The notes under the pieces were generated by a model that saw only the letters and a program-made list of their open reading frames with translations, did no database searches and was not told where the DNA came from. The position numbers were made by a program, and so were the translations under genes. This document shows, piece after piece, positions 1-11,965 of a DNA stretch of 64,000 bases. Position 1 is the stretch's first letter; each line of letters begins with the position of its first letter. Source of the DNA: Mesostigma viride (Eukaryota; Streptophyta; Mesostigmatophyceae; Mesostigmatales; Mesostigmataceae); contig RPFO01000167.1 in NCBI GenBank assembly GCA_009746045.1, positions 2,208,152-2,272,151 on the forward strand, written 5' to 3'.

Positions 1-1133
1 TGGCCAGCTGAAAGCTGCACTAGGCTGCACATGTCAATCACCCATGGAGGTTGGATTCAAACCCTGCAGGGTCATGGTAGGATTTGAAGTTTGAGCTCGC
101 TTGCCGGGAGAGGGTGTTTTGCTGAGACGCGTTGATGTCTCTTTGGGAGGTCGGCAGCCCAAAGCGCGGCAGAATAAGAGCTTGCAGTTTGAACGAAACC
201 ATGACAAAGGCCTCGCCATCCCAGTACCTGTACAGTTAGGGCCAGCTGTTTGGAAGAGAAAGAATGATGGCAGGGCGGGGGGGGCAGTGCTTTTAGTGAC
301 TTGACTCATGCATCAGAGTCAAAGTTTGACGCATCAGACATCCGACGCGTGCCGAAAACCCTTACTAAAGGCACTGGGAGGGGTCGTGGGATGTTATTAC
401 CAGTAGCTTGTCTAAAGTAGGATGGCTGTAGGATGGCACGTGTGCTTTAATAGAGTACTAATGTACTCTAAGAGTCGTATTATTATATTATATATTTCAA
501 GAGTGCTTGAGGTAGCATTGCTTCTGATTGGTGCGCCATTTATTCGATCCTGCCCGTTTGGCTTTATGCCAGTCGCTTCCAAGGGTGTATGTTCTAGTAG
601 TCATTTTCATCCAGCCAGTCTCCCATTCATCAGTTTGTGGTTTTGCGCTGTGGTGTCAGCGTGCCCCATGAAGCACGTGTCGAGATTTGCTTTTGAGGCT
701 TTCGCAGACACGGGTCTGCTGGACTTGAATTGTTCAGGGAGGAGCGAGGCATCAGCAGGTGGTTTCCCATGGGTGTATTCCTATGCTGTGGTGTGGGGCT
801 CTTGAAGTCTTACATATCTACGTTCGGCTGGTGGTGTCATAGTCTCGTTTACAGGCATCCCTGCAGTGTTTCCCAGCAATCTTTATTTCGTCTTCATTTG
901 GTCTTTACGTAGTGTATGTGTGAGATGCATACACGGGCCCCTCCTTCCCATCCATTCCGATTCTTTATTTCGTCTTCCTTCGTCTCTAGCAATGCATGCG
1001 TGAGATGCATGCACGGACCGCTCTTTCCCCCACGCTCCACTTTCCTGTGGCCTCTTGCTTGGGGCTTTCTTTGCCCTTTGGCCTTAGGGGAAATCAACCT
1101 TTGGGGAAATCCATTGCTTCATCGCCTTTGCAG
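1..1133. other. Upstream part of carrier locus, no exon recognised
   Basis: The stretch before the first recognisable carrier exon holds no ORF that resembles a known protein. The missing first half of the carrier (first carrier repeat and the start of the second) must be encoded here in exons too short to recognise, or to the left of the window. The last bases, ending in cctttgcag, form the 3' splice site of the first recognised exon. Confidence 0.5.
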
Positions 1134-3955
1134 ACATCGTGCATGCGCAACGACATGCGGCAGTACACGGGCACGTTCAGCACGCTCTTCCGCATCACGC
1201 GCGAAGAGGGCATGGCGGGGCTGTACAGGTATTTTGAGATATGTTCAGGCTGCTCCCTTGAAGCTGTAGCATAGTGCAGGGAGGACGAAGAGGCATGTCA
1301 GGGCTGTACCTTGTAAGGAGAGTGGTGTGAAGGACGCGTGTGGCCTGATATGTAGAACAGTTGCTTGACATGGTTTGCCGCTTGCGGGCTGGCGCTTCTG
1401 TGGCGTATCTGCCATCTGCCACAAAGAAGGTGTCGCAGACACCAAACAGTGGGCTTGTTGGGTTTTTCTCGCCCCGTCTGCATAACTAGCCTCCTTGCCC
1501 CCTTCTTTCCACCCACCCCTCCCCGTCCCATAACTCATTATATCCACCCACACCTCCCCTTCCACCCCTTCCTTCCAACCACCCCTTCCATCCACGCTTC
1601 CATCCATCTGCCCCTTCCAACGGCCCCTTCCGCCCACCCCTCCCTTCCCTCTTGTCCCCCAGCGGCCTGGTCCCTGCGCTCGTCGGCGTGTCGCACGTCA
1701 TGATCCAGTTCCCCGCGTACGAGTGGCTCAAGGTCGCGTTTGCCGATAAAGGTGAGCCGTGACGGTTGCCGTGCGTGATTGTGGGCCGAGAAGGGTGGGC
1801 CGTGTCTGTTGCCTTGGCGTAAATGCTCGCCGACTGCTGAGAAAGGTGGGTGTTGTTTATGTTTGGCTCAGTACTACAAACTCGTGCCTCCCTACGCAAG
1901 CTCGTCTCATTTCTTATGCCATGCACCCCATTGCCTGCACTCCTTATGAACCTGTGCTATGGACTAATTAATTCATTGACACGTCACATCAACCTGTCCT
2001 ATACCCTGGGCTCGCTCATTCAGCATTCAGCGAGACGGGCATGCGTGTGACCTGTCATGAGCAGGGATGGCCGTAGAGCAGAGGCAAGATGTAGCGAGGT
2101 TCATGTTGGATGGCGAGATGTAACCTCTGGTCGCATCCGCCCGTGGCATACCAGCAGCCCGTGAATGTTTGTAGGTCGTGCAGCGAGCAGGGCTACCGAT
2201 AGAGAGCCGAGGCGGTGGGAACCTGGGGTGATCGAAGCCACATCAGCTAGCCACAGGTGGTTGCGAGAAGGGGGTGGGTTGCGAAAGTGTTGGCGCGATC
2301 GCATCAGCAGATGGCAGGCCTTGTCAGGGCCATACCTACTTGGTTCCAAATGGACAATGCATGCCTTCATTGCCTCAACACATTTCCTTTCCCTAATATT
2401 TCTTTCATCAATTTATTCGCGTGGAATTTTTCCTCATCCATGCTAACTTTAGCTCTGTTCCTCCCCGTGTGCATCTTACTCTCCCCTCTCCCTGCTCCAG
2501 CCCAAGTGGACGTGAAGGAGCTGGACGCCAAACTGCTGGCGCTGGCATCCGGGCTGTCCAAGGTTGTAGCGTCGACAGTTACCTACCCCCACGAGGTGAG
2601 CACGTCTCCATTGTTGGCACACTACCTGTTGCTGTTGTTGGCGTGAGTACTATCAATAGCACTTGTGCGAGTACCTACCCCCACGAGGTGAGTGGCTCTT
2701 AATCTTCCCATGCACAGCGGTGGTTGTTCTGTTCACAACTCCATAAGCTTATTTATGCAGTAGAAGCTTATGGTCCCTGTTTTTGTTGCACTGCCTGTTG
2801 CGCTGTGTCGTCGTATACATGCCCCCGGCGTACCGTGCACAGGTCATGTCTAGACCTCCTTTCAAGCGTGCTTTGTTTGCGCCATCACCTCGTCCATGCA
2901 CAGTTCGATGAATAGCTTTTTTCTCTGCACTCTCCACCATCTCCACCATCTCCACCATCTCTACAACGGTGCATTTGGATGTCCACAAGTCATCTGCGTC
3001 TGCATTGACCTCCCTCCAGTGGCCCCCTTTTTCTCGCGCCGCCAGTAGATATTTCTGCACAATCGCGCTGTCGCACTTTCTGCTCTGATCGTAGTGCGAA
3101 TGGCTTGAGCATCCGTGCGCGGCAGCAATATACTTCTTCTTCTCTTCTTTGCTCACACTGCCTCTGTCTCGTTCTAGATCACTCTACCGTCATCGCCACG
3201 TAACAACTGCATCGGCTACCATAACCTTCATGTAATAACCCCCTTTGCTCTCTCACTATTCACTGCATAACCTTCATGTAATAACCCTCTTTGCACTCTC
3301 ACTATTCACTGCATAACCTTCATGTAATAACCCCCTTTGCTCTCTCACTATTCACTGCATAACCTTCATGTAATAACCCCCTTTGCTCTCTCACTATTCA
3401 CTGCATAACCTTCATGTAATAACCCCCTTTGATCTCTCACTATTCACTGCATAACCTTCATGTAATAACCCCCTTTGCTCTCTCACTATCCACTGCATAA
3501 CCTTCATGTAATAACCCCCTTTGCTCTCTCACTATTCACTGCATAACCTTCATGTAATAACCCCCTTTGCACTCTCACTATCCACTGCATGGTCGCGTCG
3601 CGCACGACCAGATCATCCGCGCACGGCTGCAAGAGCAGGTCGTGGAGCGCGGCGTGCAGCCGCTCTACTCCGGGACGCTCGACTGCGCGCGCCAGCTCAT
3701 CGCCGAGGGGGGGTTCCTCACTCTCTACCGCGGGTGCGCGCTCAACCTGGCCCGCACGGTGCCTGCCGCCGCCGTCACCTTCACCTCCTTCGAGATGCTG
3801 GGCCGGGCACTCCACCGGATGGCAGCGCTCGCGGCGGGGGAGGCGGAAGCCGCGGCCGCACTCGCAGCGAAATCGACCTCGACAAGGGAGGCATCGGTGG
3901 GGGAGCCTGCATCATCAACACCACCACCAACACCACCACCAACACCACCACCACC

Positions 3956-3986
<31 letters not shown>

Positions 3987-4028
3987 GGTCCTCGTGGTCA
4001 CATCATGAAGGAAGAAGCGGGCAGCTGA
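1134..4028 (+). CDS. Mitochondrial carrier family protein, NAD+/folate carrier (NDT/SLC25A32) type, 3' part
   Basis: Inner-membrane (mitochondrial or plastid) solute carrier of the SLC25 family. Four exons are visible: 1134-1228, 1663-1751, 2501-2595 and 3612-4028, all with GT-AG borders and matching phases. Exon 1 ends in EEGMAGLYS, which joins to [20 protein letters not shown], a sequence typical of the NDT1/NDT2 and yeast YIA6 NAD+ carriers. Exon 3 ends at TVTYPHE and exon 4 starts IIRARLQEQ, giving the third PxExxR carrier signature, then [24 protein letters not shown], the last transmembrane helix. YEWLK and FEMLGR fit the second carrier motif. The C-terminus has an unusual low-complexity Pro/Thr tail encoded by ACC/ACA repeats (about 3909-3985). 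The first repeat (PxDxxK) is not in view, so the gene is partial. Substrate by family: NAD+ or a related nucleotide; folate transport is the alternative. Confidence 0.82.
3220..3587 (+). repeat. Intronic minisatellite, 8 x 46 bp
   Basis: Eight head-to-tail copies of a 46-bp unit starting cataaccttcatgtaat begin at 3220, 3266, 3312, 3358, 3404, 3450, 3496 and 3542, with only a few substitutions. The array fills the 3' end of the last carrier intron and stops 24 bp before the acceptor of the final exon, so the polypyrimidine tract and probably the branch site lie in repeat sequence. Confidence 0.95.
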
Positions 4029-6194
4029 AGGGAAAAGGTGGGGCTAGGAAAAGATGTATTTTGAGAAACCGATGTTCTGAAGCTGAAATGTGGAAGCGCG
4101 CTGCTGAAAGGAAGATGCAAGCCCCTGAGAGGCGGAAGAAGCGGGCAGCTGAAAGGAGGAGGCGGGAAGCTATATGTGGAAGCCGGCAGCTGAAGGAAAG
4201 GATACGGTTAAAGTTGGACGATGGCAGTGAAACGGGAAGCGGGCCGCTGAAAGGGGGCAGCCGAAGGAGAAAGCGGGTGGTTGGATGTCGAGACTAGGAG
4301 CCCAGTGGGAGGATGGTTTGGGGGGATACTGAATCCCTAGCAACATGGCAGCTGGGGGGAAAGGGGGAGGGGCCGGGGGGGGGGCGGAATAAACTCTTGG
4401 CATTCACCCAGGGATTGTAAAGTACAAACCCTGTGGTGCCTGTGGTGCCGTGGTGCCGCGGCGGAAGCCAGAGAACTGCCAAGGATACGCTGGCTATCGT
4501 CACGAAGCATGCGGCCACCCTCTGCCGCCTGCTTGCCGAGCCCATAACTCTTTGATGGCGATCCAATGGCGGCATTGCAAGCAAACAAGATCCGATCAAG
4601 TCCGAGATCCGAAATCCGGTGGCGAGCACATTCCGCACGCCTCTGCTTGTCTCCTCGGGCTGCTGCCGTGGCCTATGACAAACTAAAAACCGCTCTGCCT
4701 TTGGAGCTAGGGAATCCGGCCACCCTTTGAGAAGGGGGGGGCGTCGCAAAGCTTCGGTGGCTGACCATCGACGTCGCTTACAAATGGCAAAGGCCAGCGC
4801 AGGGGTCCGGCACCGCATGGGGGAGGACAGCGTAACAGTCTTGCTTGGCATCAGGCATTGTCAGGCTGGCCATCTGCTTGGCTGCTTCGACGCCAAGTCT
4901 CTATGTTCTGGCTCTCTTGATGCCGGCATGTTGCTTCGCTGCCCTGCTGTCGAGTGCCTTAATGCGGGTCTTTTTATTGATTGTGTTGGTGTCGACTATC
5001 CTAGAATACTCGATGGATAAACTCGGCGCCGGGTGACAAGGCGTGTGGTGCTTGGAGAACTCATGCAGTACTCATCAGAATTCGTCAGAATGAATGTTGT
5101 GCATGAAGAATCCTTCAGGCACTGACGTTCGGACATCCTTCTAAGTGGACTGTTCCTTCTAAGTGGACTGTCCCGGTCCGCGGAGGAGTTGCCGCTTACC
5201 AGTTCTTTGCCGCGCCTGGGTCCCTGGGACTGAACATGGCAGCCTGGGCGTACTTGCCCAAACGTGACGGGATGTTTGGCTTAGTTTTAGGGGCATGGCC
5301 TGCCATTTGGTGAGAGGCACCCGTTACTTGGCTGCGGGAGCGCAAAACAGGGCTGAGCACACCGCACAGCCCACTACCCTGCAAGAGTTTTATCGCACTT
5401 CTGCAAGGCCCATTTCTCTCTCACATTTATCTCTCGCCTTCCTTGGCCATCCACTATGGGGCTATTAGGCCCGCACTCTCACCGCTACAGGTATTGTCTT
5501 CCGGGCATTACGGGGTCTTTTGCTACTCTCAAGGCTCGCTACTCTGCGAGGCCATTTACTGTGCATGCCGCTTGCCTCGACCAGGCTCATTACCCTACAC
5601 GGTTCTCACCTGGCAGCAAAGGCTCCCAGGGTGGGTCCCAGAAGGGGCCTGCTGGTTTGCGCCACTGTGGTGAACGTACGTGCTGTCGCTGGCCTAAGTT
5701 TTTGCCTGCGTCGAACCTGTCCAATGATCGAAATGGAACATGAAGCCAAGTCACTAGAGCGCAATCATGCACTCCACCGCAAACGCATTGGCAATTCTTA
5801 TGCCGGAAATTTCCCATTAAGTTCCAAGCCCATGGGATTAGAGGTAAGTAATTAAGTAATTACTAGTGCGTGAACATGCACGTAAAGGCATGCATGCCAC
5901 GGAATACCCTACAAGGTACATTTCTACGCGGATACTTCACCCGCAAATGCAAGTGGCCCGACACGAACTCGCCAAGGTCTGGATCAGAGGGATGATGGCC
6001 ATAGGGGTGCACCCTGTTCACCTCTAGCTTGCAAAAGCGTTTAGGCTTCGAACCAGGTGCTACCACATGAGTCGTTGATCGATCGCAATCGTTTGACGTT
6101 GATATCGAATCAGGTTGCATGGTCCGGCCATGTATTGCTCCCGGCTGAAACTGCCTACCCTATTAATCATATTAATTAACTAATAAGCACATGT
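4029..6194. other. Non-coding, no feature recognised
   Basis: Follows the carrier stop codon. The first 250 bp are purine-rich with a loosely repeated gcagctgaaagg motif and probably include the 3' UTR. The open frames here have no recognisable domain, no neighbours in the same frame and no splice pattern that would make a gene. Confidence 0.5.
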
Positions 6195-6533
6195 GTGACT
6201 GGTAGACACCTCCTCCTATGGCAGGGTCTCCTTGTCCCATCGCAACCCACTGGCAAACTTGCGCGCGCCGGGCACCGGCGCGGCGCGACCCGGACCTATG
6301 TGACACAACTGCTTGAAGATGCAGGGCTTCTGGGACTATCCGTACTCCGCGCCCGCATGATTGACAAGGAGAAATGGGCTGCCATCTGCGATAAGCACCT
6401 TCCTGAGGGGTATGCTCCTGTTTTCTCCCCACGGGCCCCGCGGCCCGTTGCTAGCCAGGGTAGAAGTCCGCAGGTGGAGGTTATTGGTCCTGAGGATAGC
6501 CGCTACACTACCGCCTCGTCTGCCATTACATGA
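6195..6533 (+). pseudogene. Remnant of a LINE ORF2 C-terminus
   Basis: An open frame without an ATG (first codon GTG) runs to a TGA at 6531-6533. Its middle reads GHRRGATRTYVTQLLEDAGL, then RARMIDKEKWAAIC. This resembles the tail of many non-LTR retrotransposon ORF2 proteins, where a Thr-(Trp/Tyr) segment is followed after about 20-25 residues by a (D/E)(R/K)xxW motif. No RT core is nearby, so only the 3' end remains. The LTR element at 6544 inserted just after the stop, and the sequence on its far side (42575 on) is the likely continuation. Family assignment is by pattern only. Confidence 0.45.
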
Positions 6534-6538
6534 GTAGA

Positions 6539-6543
6539 GGACA
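6539..6543. repeat. Left target-site duplication of the LTR element (GGACA)
   Basis: GGACA directly precedes the TG of the 5' LTR and is repeated at 42570-42574 directly after the CA of the 3' LTR. Confidence 0.9.
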
Positions 6544-7245
6544 TGTAACAACCAAATGTTACATCCAAAGTTTTCCTACTGTTGATCTTATTATGAGTTC
6601 TTTAGGACAATTATTTGGGAAGTTAGGAGGCTTCGACGTCTGATGGATATTGGGCCTGCTGAGATCTGTCGAATTTATTGTTCTACCCTCATTGGTCGTG
6701 GCCTGATCCACGTAGGGTACTTTGCATGGTTTTGTTCAGTCAGTCATAGATTCTCTTTAATACCGTTGTACCTGGTGGATCTGGTTCCAGGTCATGGAGA
6801 TTCAGTATGTGCTGGCCTTGTGTTGTGTTGAGGATTCGGAGGCTAAGATCTTATCTTGAGTGATTCTCACTTTTGATTGGTCCTTCCGGGTTAGGGTTGA
6901 GCCGACTCTGCGTGCACGATGACTTTTATCCTGTTTGTGGCGGCCGTGCATGTGTGCGTGTAAGAAAGCTAAGCTATGGTGTAATTCAAGGGTTTCCTTG
7001 TTTCATCAATCAAACAACCCTCGCTAAAAGTCAACTATAACTTCAACAGATAGTCGACTTGGATATAACATTGTCTGTTGTGTCTAACAAGGGTGGGGAC
7101 TCATTCCCTTAACTGTTGAAGATCCATCTTCATTGCTTCTCTGGACGTGAAGTTATCGGTCGCGACTCCAACCCAGGTATAAAGATCTTTTCACATCAAT
7201 GTTGAAACTGAGGCTGTTGCAAACACAACATTATTAGTCGTTACA
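6544..7245 (+). repeat. 5' LTR
   Basis: 702 bp, TGTAACAACC...GTCGTTACA. It differs from the 3' LTR by very few bases (for example ttatta versus ttttta near the 3' end), so the insertion is fairly young although the interior is decayed. It should contain the promoter and polyadenylation signal; I cannot place the start site. Confidence 0.93.
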
Positions 7246-7246
7246 T

Positions 7247-7258
7247 TGGTATCGGAGG
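7247..7258 (+). promoter_or_regulatory. Primer-binding site, initiator-Met-tRNA-like
   Basis: TGGTATCGGAGG begins one base after the 5' LTR. It matches the plant consensus TGGTATCAGAGC, complementary to the 3' end of initiator tRNA-Met, at 10 of 12 positions. Position and sequence fit priming of minus-strand DNA synthesis. Confidence 0.8.
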
Positions 7259-7467
7259 TTTCTACCTAGGTGTTGGTGATCTTGATAGTATTAGTTCACG
7301 GTTAACAATGGAATTCTTGCCTGACCCAGAGAGGGTACGTTATGCTGTGTGTTCGGACAGTTTTTAGAGTGTGACTCATCCTTATGTGACAGTCTTGCTC
7401 TGAGAGCTGCTTTGAGCTTACAAGTCTCTAACGTTTCCCCAGTCCGGCATGCGCGACCCATGGAGTG

Positions 7468-8157
7468 ATGAGTAATCCGGAGACACAACCACCGTTATCA
7501 AGTAAGAGAGTTGAAGATGCAAGCACATCTTTAGCAGCTCAACGGACGACCGGTGATGAAAGGGTTTCATCATCTACTCCCAGACGTCAACTATTTGGAG
7601 ATACCACCTTAATGTCTGCTTCCCGCAGATATTCGCTGTCGGTCGGCCCAAAGTTCTCCATCTTGCCCCTCGGTGTGCAACCAGGCGAGCCCTCCTTGCG
7701 TGGCACTGGTAGAGGTGGACCACGGTTCTCCAACGTGGAGGACACGCGTTCGCCAGCACCCGAATACGGTTCGGCTATTCGTTTTGGCTACAACACGGTG
7801 CCGGGGCGAGACGGCACTCGGCTAGCGGCTGACGAGCTGACAGCGGAGAAAATTCGATTACAACATGAACGTGAGGAAGCTGCGAGAGCTAGAAGTGTGG
7901 CGGAAGCGCTGGAGAAGAGTGTGGGTAGGACTATTGCGCGTGTGCAGCAACTTGAGTCGCAAGGGCAGGCGGGCGATGGAGAGTCTGTTTTCATGGATCA
8001 ACCGTCTCCAACACTGGGTATACGAAGGGTATATGCGGCTGACGCTCCTTTTGTTGATGAAGGGACAGATGCACAGGGGCATGAGCCTCCACGGCTCTCG
8101 GTGGCTGCGACATTGCCGGAGAGTCAGAAACTCAGAATGCACCACACGCCCCAGTGA
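7468..8157 (+). CDS. Gag-like N-terminal protein of the LTR retrotransposon
   Basis: The ATG at 7468 is chosen because the frame opens only with a GTG one codon earlier. The product is 229 residues. The N-terminal half is Ser/Thr/Arg/Pro-rich and looks disordered. Residues about 125-165 (ELTAEKIRLQHEREEAARA and on) are a predicted coiled coil, as in plant retrotransposon Gag N-termini. No zinc knuckle (CCHC) is present. Position, 220 bp after the primer-binding site, is the main reason to call it gag. The frame ends at TGA, and a second frame (8157-8444) continues with a segment that could be the same protein after a frameshift. Confidence 0.5.
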   Translation: MSNPETQPPLSSKRVEDASTSLAAQRTTGDERVSSSTPRRQLFGDTTLMSASRRYSLSVGPKFSILPLGVQPGEPSLRGTGRGGPRFSNVEDTRSPAPEYGSAIRFGYNTVPGRDGTRLAADELTAEKIRLQHEREEAARARSVAEALEKSVGRTIARVQQLESQGQAGDGESVFMDQPSPTLGIRRVYAADAPFVDEGTDAQGHEPPRLSVAATLPESQKLRMHHTPQ

Positions 8158-8444
8158 TGGAGCTCACATCTTTGTATCCTCGTACTGTTCCTTTCCCCAA
8201 GGTGGAGTCGGTAGACAAGCTATCGCTGACCAACCTTACCCATCGCAGCTTCGACCATTTCTCCACCAAGTTTCAGGATGTCTTCGCTATCCACTTCGCC
8301 AACTACGGGCCCAAGGCAGAGGAAACGTCCACAGCGCCCCAGGTGGAAGTGCAGTCACCAAGAGGCAGGAGCAATCCAGCAGGAAGACGTCGCCAACAGG
8401 GTCGCCTCATGAAGAGCAAGGTTATCTCAGAAGTACGCCCATGA
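8157..8444 (+). pseudogene. Gag continuation in a shifted frame
   Basis: It overlaps the stop of the preceding frame. It encodes LTNLTHRSFDHFSTKFQDVF and then a Gln/Arg/Ser-rich tail. The abrupt change of frame and the lack of a separate start context suggest one original gag frame broken by an indel near 8150, or programmed frameshifting. The last 126 bases lie in the inverted repeat that recurs at 40163-40038. Confidence 0.35.
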
Positions 8445-8922
8445 TGAAGAGAGGCCGTGGACAGGGTTGTCTCCAGTGGGTACCCGTCAGCAGGTTGGGG
8501 AGATGCAACAAAGCACAGCCAAAATAGCCCACCGATGGCCAGCGAAACCAGGATACCACCTAGTCAGGGATCTATGAGGAGACCCAGAAAAGATGAACTG
8601 AAATCCCAAGGTGTCTCCACGCTATGATCCTCATAGATCTCCTCCCCACCAGAACAAAATTCCCCCCCTCCAGTCGCACCCAAAGGAGTGAGAGTGAGGT
8701 AAAGCCACATCTCCTTAGTAGCTAGTACTCTCAAACCCATAGCCAGTGGCTTTGTTATGATCCAAGGCACACTATTTCTCCATAAGATGCCTGGGAAACC
8801 ATCCACAGCTAGCCTTGATAGGGATAGCAGAAGATCAGTAATGCGTCACCAGCATTATGAACGGTATGCCCCAACTGGTAAAGCGTAGCACACGCTACCC
8901 CCATGCAAGGGTTAGATGGAGC
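8319..8922 (+). repeat. Left arm of an inverted repeat of about 610 bp
   Basis: This arm starts at gaggaaacgtccacag inside the gag-like region and is repeated in reverse complement at 39548-40163 with a few small differences (for example a 4-bp indel near 8475). The two arms enclose everything from 8923 to 39547. Confidence 0.88.
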
Positions 8923-11266
8923 CCAATCCCCTGCACGTCCTGCTCCCCACACAATCCCCCTCAGCATAACTGGTAAACTGGAGACGACCAGCATGCCTAG
9001 TAATTCCCCCTTCTGCGTAGAATAAGCTGTAATAATCCTGGTATCAGTTCCCAAGATTGACAGCATAACCTAGCAGGAATAAACGCCATGGGATACGCAT
9101 AAAGACAGAGGCCCAGCCAACCAGAGAAGGGTGGGGGAGGCCTGTCTCTCAGCCCACTGACCCACTGGTGGCCTGCAGGGTCTCTCTATAACGGCGTCCT
9201 ATGCACCTCATGACTAAAGATGGGATGGGCACTACAGCAAAGTGTCCAAGACGGAGTTGCATACAGGGCAGCTTGAGAGCAAACTGAAAGCAATCACCAA
9301 TCAGCCAACTGATGTGCTCAAGCTTGGCAGGGCCCCCAGCAACAACATCACTCCCCGCAACCATATCCAGGTGGTACTACCATGCAAGGTAATGTGGGCA
9401 TTAGGATCGAAGGAGCCCAAGACAAGGTTGCACAAGTAGGGCAGCATAAGGGTATGCTGGATGAGGCCAGCAGTCATCAAACAGATACACCCTCAGCTTG
9501 GCAGGGCCCTAGCAAGTAGACTGAACCATGTCCTCCTAGTCAAAGCATGGAAGGTAGTATCCATGTCCGTGAACCACGTAGACTGCCAAATGGTATTAAT
9601 GTCAGTGTACCACGGATACTGATGCACATGAGGCAGGTTGTAAGGGTGGTAAAGGGCTGAGTGGGTCCCTCAACAACCCCACACCTCTAAGCTCATGTGA
9701 GCTCCGCCCAGCACCCTCCCAATTAACTCCTCAATTAAGAGTCAACGGAGTGGGCACCATTGTCATCGGCTGTCATGCCAAAGATTCCAGCCGGCCCCAC
9801 AGTTGTAGCTCCTTTGATCCCGCCCATCATCCAACCCACAAGGAAATCCTACCCATGCAAACATGATGCCAGACCCCCCGTGCAAGCAGTCCTATTCATA
9901 CACCCATCATGCTGTGCAAGCAATCAGCTCAAGGGCGGATGGTGTACTATCAAGACAACAAGCCATCCTGGCACCATGCAAGCAAGGATAAGTCCATAGC
10001 AGGGCAAAGCAAGGGTAGGAGGTTACTCATCTGCACACGGCTGGCTTGATGTCCACCAGTGCTCAGGCAGGACCCAACACAGCGTCAGGATGAGGCACCA
10101 GCATTACAGATACGCGTCACTTGGGCGTCCCCAAGTCACCAGAGTCCCAGCGGCCACCATGCAGTGCTTGATGAAGTCTCCACCATTGAGTGCTTGCAGT
10201 CACCACCAACAGCACTAGTCAACCACCAGGATACTCTCCAGCGTCGCCTCCATGCACCATGTCCGCCATCGACAAGTTACCAATCCCCCACTGGCCTCAA
10301 GTCCCCAATAGGCTACTGCCACCACGCCCAATCAGCGTAGGACCACCCCCACATGTGGGTAGTCAACACAGCGGTTGCCTGACTGGACAACCAAGACTAG
10401 CTGCTTGCGCCGGTCACGCGATGGGGAAGTGACTAAGCTGCTTTAAGGAGGCCTGGAACGGACACCAATGATCCTGGCTCCAGAAGCTGCTTGGAAGAAT
10501 GACCACATGCTGTCAACTTCCCGGACTGAACGTCAATCAGCTGCAAGAAGGAGCCAGCAACCCTCACTATGGCACTCAGAAAAACTGCCTAGTAGGCAAA
10601 CCACAGACTGCCAACCTGTCAAGACAGCTGACTCTAACATGGCTACTACCAAGTGCCAGGTAGCCAGAACTCCTAAGCCTAAGGAGTGACAAGGGCCTGA
10701 GGTGGTCCAACAGCCAGCTCAACTGCCCAAAAGTCAAGAGAATGGGCCTAAAAGCGCCTTGCCCAGTGTCAAAAATTCTGATCTGAGAACTATATCAGAT
10801 ATATTCACAGATAAGAACTATGACAGCAGCCCTGGTGTCCATACTTGCTGTCCTAGTGCACCTCCTAGGCCCAACAGGGGCCATCTGCCAACAAGCAGTG
10901 GTAACCATCATGTCCTCAGAGAAGTAAATGTGTGGTCACAATGGTCTGGCGCAGGTAAGGGCCCCAACTGGCAAGTGACCCACACCCCACTTGTAAGGGG
11001 ACGTTGTCAAGCAAGTGGTCCACCCCCTCTGGGAACATGTGTCAAAGGACACCGTCTGGCAAGTGGGCAACCCATGCAAGAGACCCCTGGCAACTCATGG
11101 GTGCCCGTGTGATACCCTCCGGGGGACAACCTACTGCAGGTATCCCGATGCCCCCTGATGTGGTGGCATCTACCATGCATGCCATATGCCTCCATAATAG
11201 CATCTGGCAACCCTTTGGCAGACCTGGGATATCCAACTCATGTGATACCCTTTTGGGGACAACCCA
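8923..11266. other. Spacer of unknown origin inside the inverted repeat
   Basis: Short plus-strand frames here show no recognisable domain. The right end (about 11110-11266) holds one full and one partial copy of a roughly 130-bp unit containing ctgcaggtatcccgatg. The second unit is interrupted by the CACTA element and resumes at 38987. With 38987-39547 this makes about 2.9 kb of original spacer. Confidence 0.45.
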
Positions 11267-11280
11267 CACTAGGAGTTAAT

Positions 11281-11965
11281 TTTACGGGGCGTAAACGCCC
11301 CGGTTGAGGTTACCGGGGCGGTTACCGGCCGGTAACCATGTACGTTTAAGGTTACCGGCCAGGTTACCGGCCGGTAACCCGGAATGCAACAGACTAAATA
11401 CCGGCCGGTAATGGTTACCGGGCGGTAATAGTTACCGGAACGTTTACTGGGCGGTAACTTTTACCGGAGCCGTAACCATGCCCGTAACCTTACTGGGTTA
11501 CGGGCATGGTTACGGCCCAAGTAGAAGTTACCGGGCGGTAAACTGACATGGTTACGGGACCAGTTCTGATAACCGGGATGGGTTACTGGCCTGGTTACGG
11601 GACCGGTAACTGGCCCGTAACCTGTACAAGTAACTGACCCGTAAACGGGCATGGTTACTGGCATGGTTACGGGTCCGGTATTTGGCATCAGCATAGGTTA
11701 CGGGCCAGTCTCGGGCATGGCTACTGTCCTGGTTACGGGCCCGTAACCTGGCCAGTAACCATTACTAGTTACGGCGCCGTAAACGGTCCTGGTTATTGCC
11801 ATGGTTACTGGTCCGGTATTATGTACTGGGGCAGGTTACGGGCCTGGTTACTGGCCCGTAACCAGGCCAGTAACCACTACTAGTTATTGCCCCGTAAACA
11901 GGCCTGGTTACTGCCATGGTTATGGCCCAGTAACCAAACCCATAACTAGTTACCGTCTTGGGTAT
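11281..11965. repeat. Left subterminal repeats of the CACTA element
   Basis: Dozens of short copies of a GTTACCGG...GGTAAC core (variants gttacgggcc, ggtaactgg, cccgtaac) on both strands, often as palindromes such as gttaccggccggtaacc. They are absent outside the element ends, and the same motif recurs at 38650-38970. Known CACTA elements use such arrays as transposase binding sites; that role is inferred here. Confidence 0.85.

Noticed and set aside
4294-4851. 185-codon minus-strand frame downstream of the carrier
   Set aside because: Low-complexity proline- and arginine-rich composition, no recognisable family and no splice partner.
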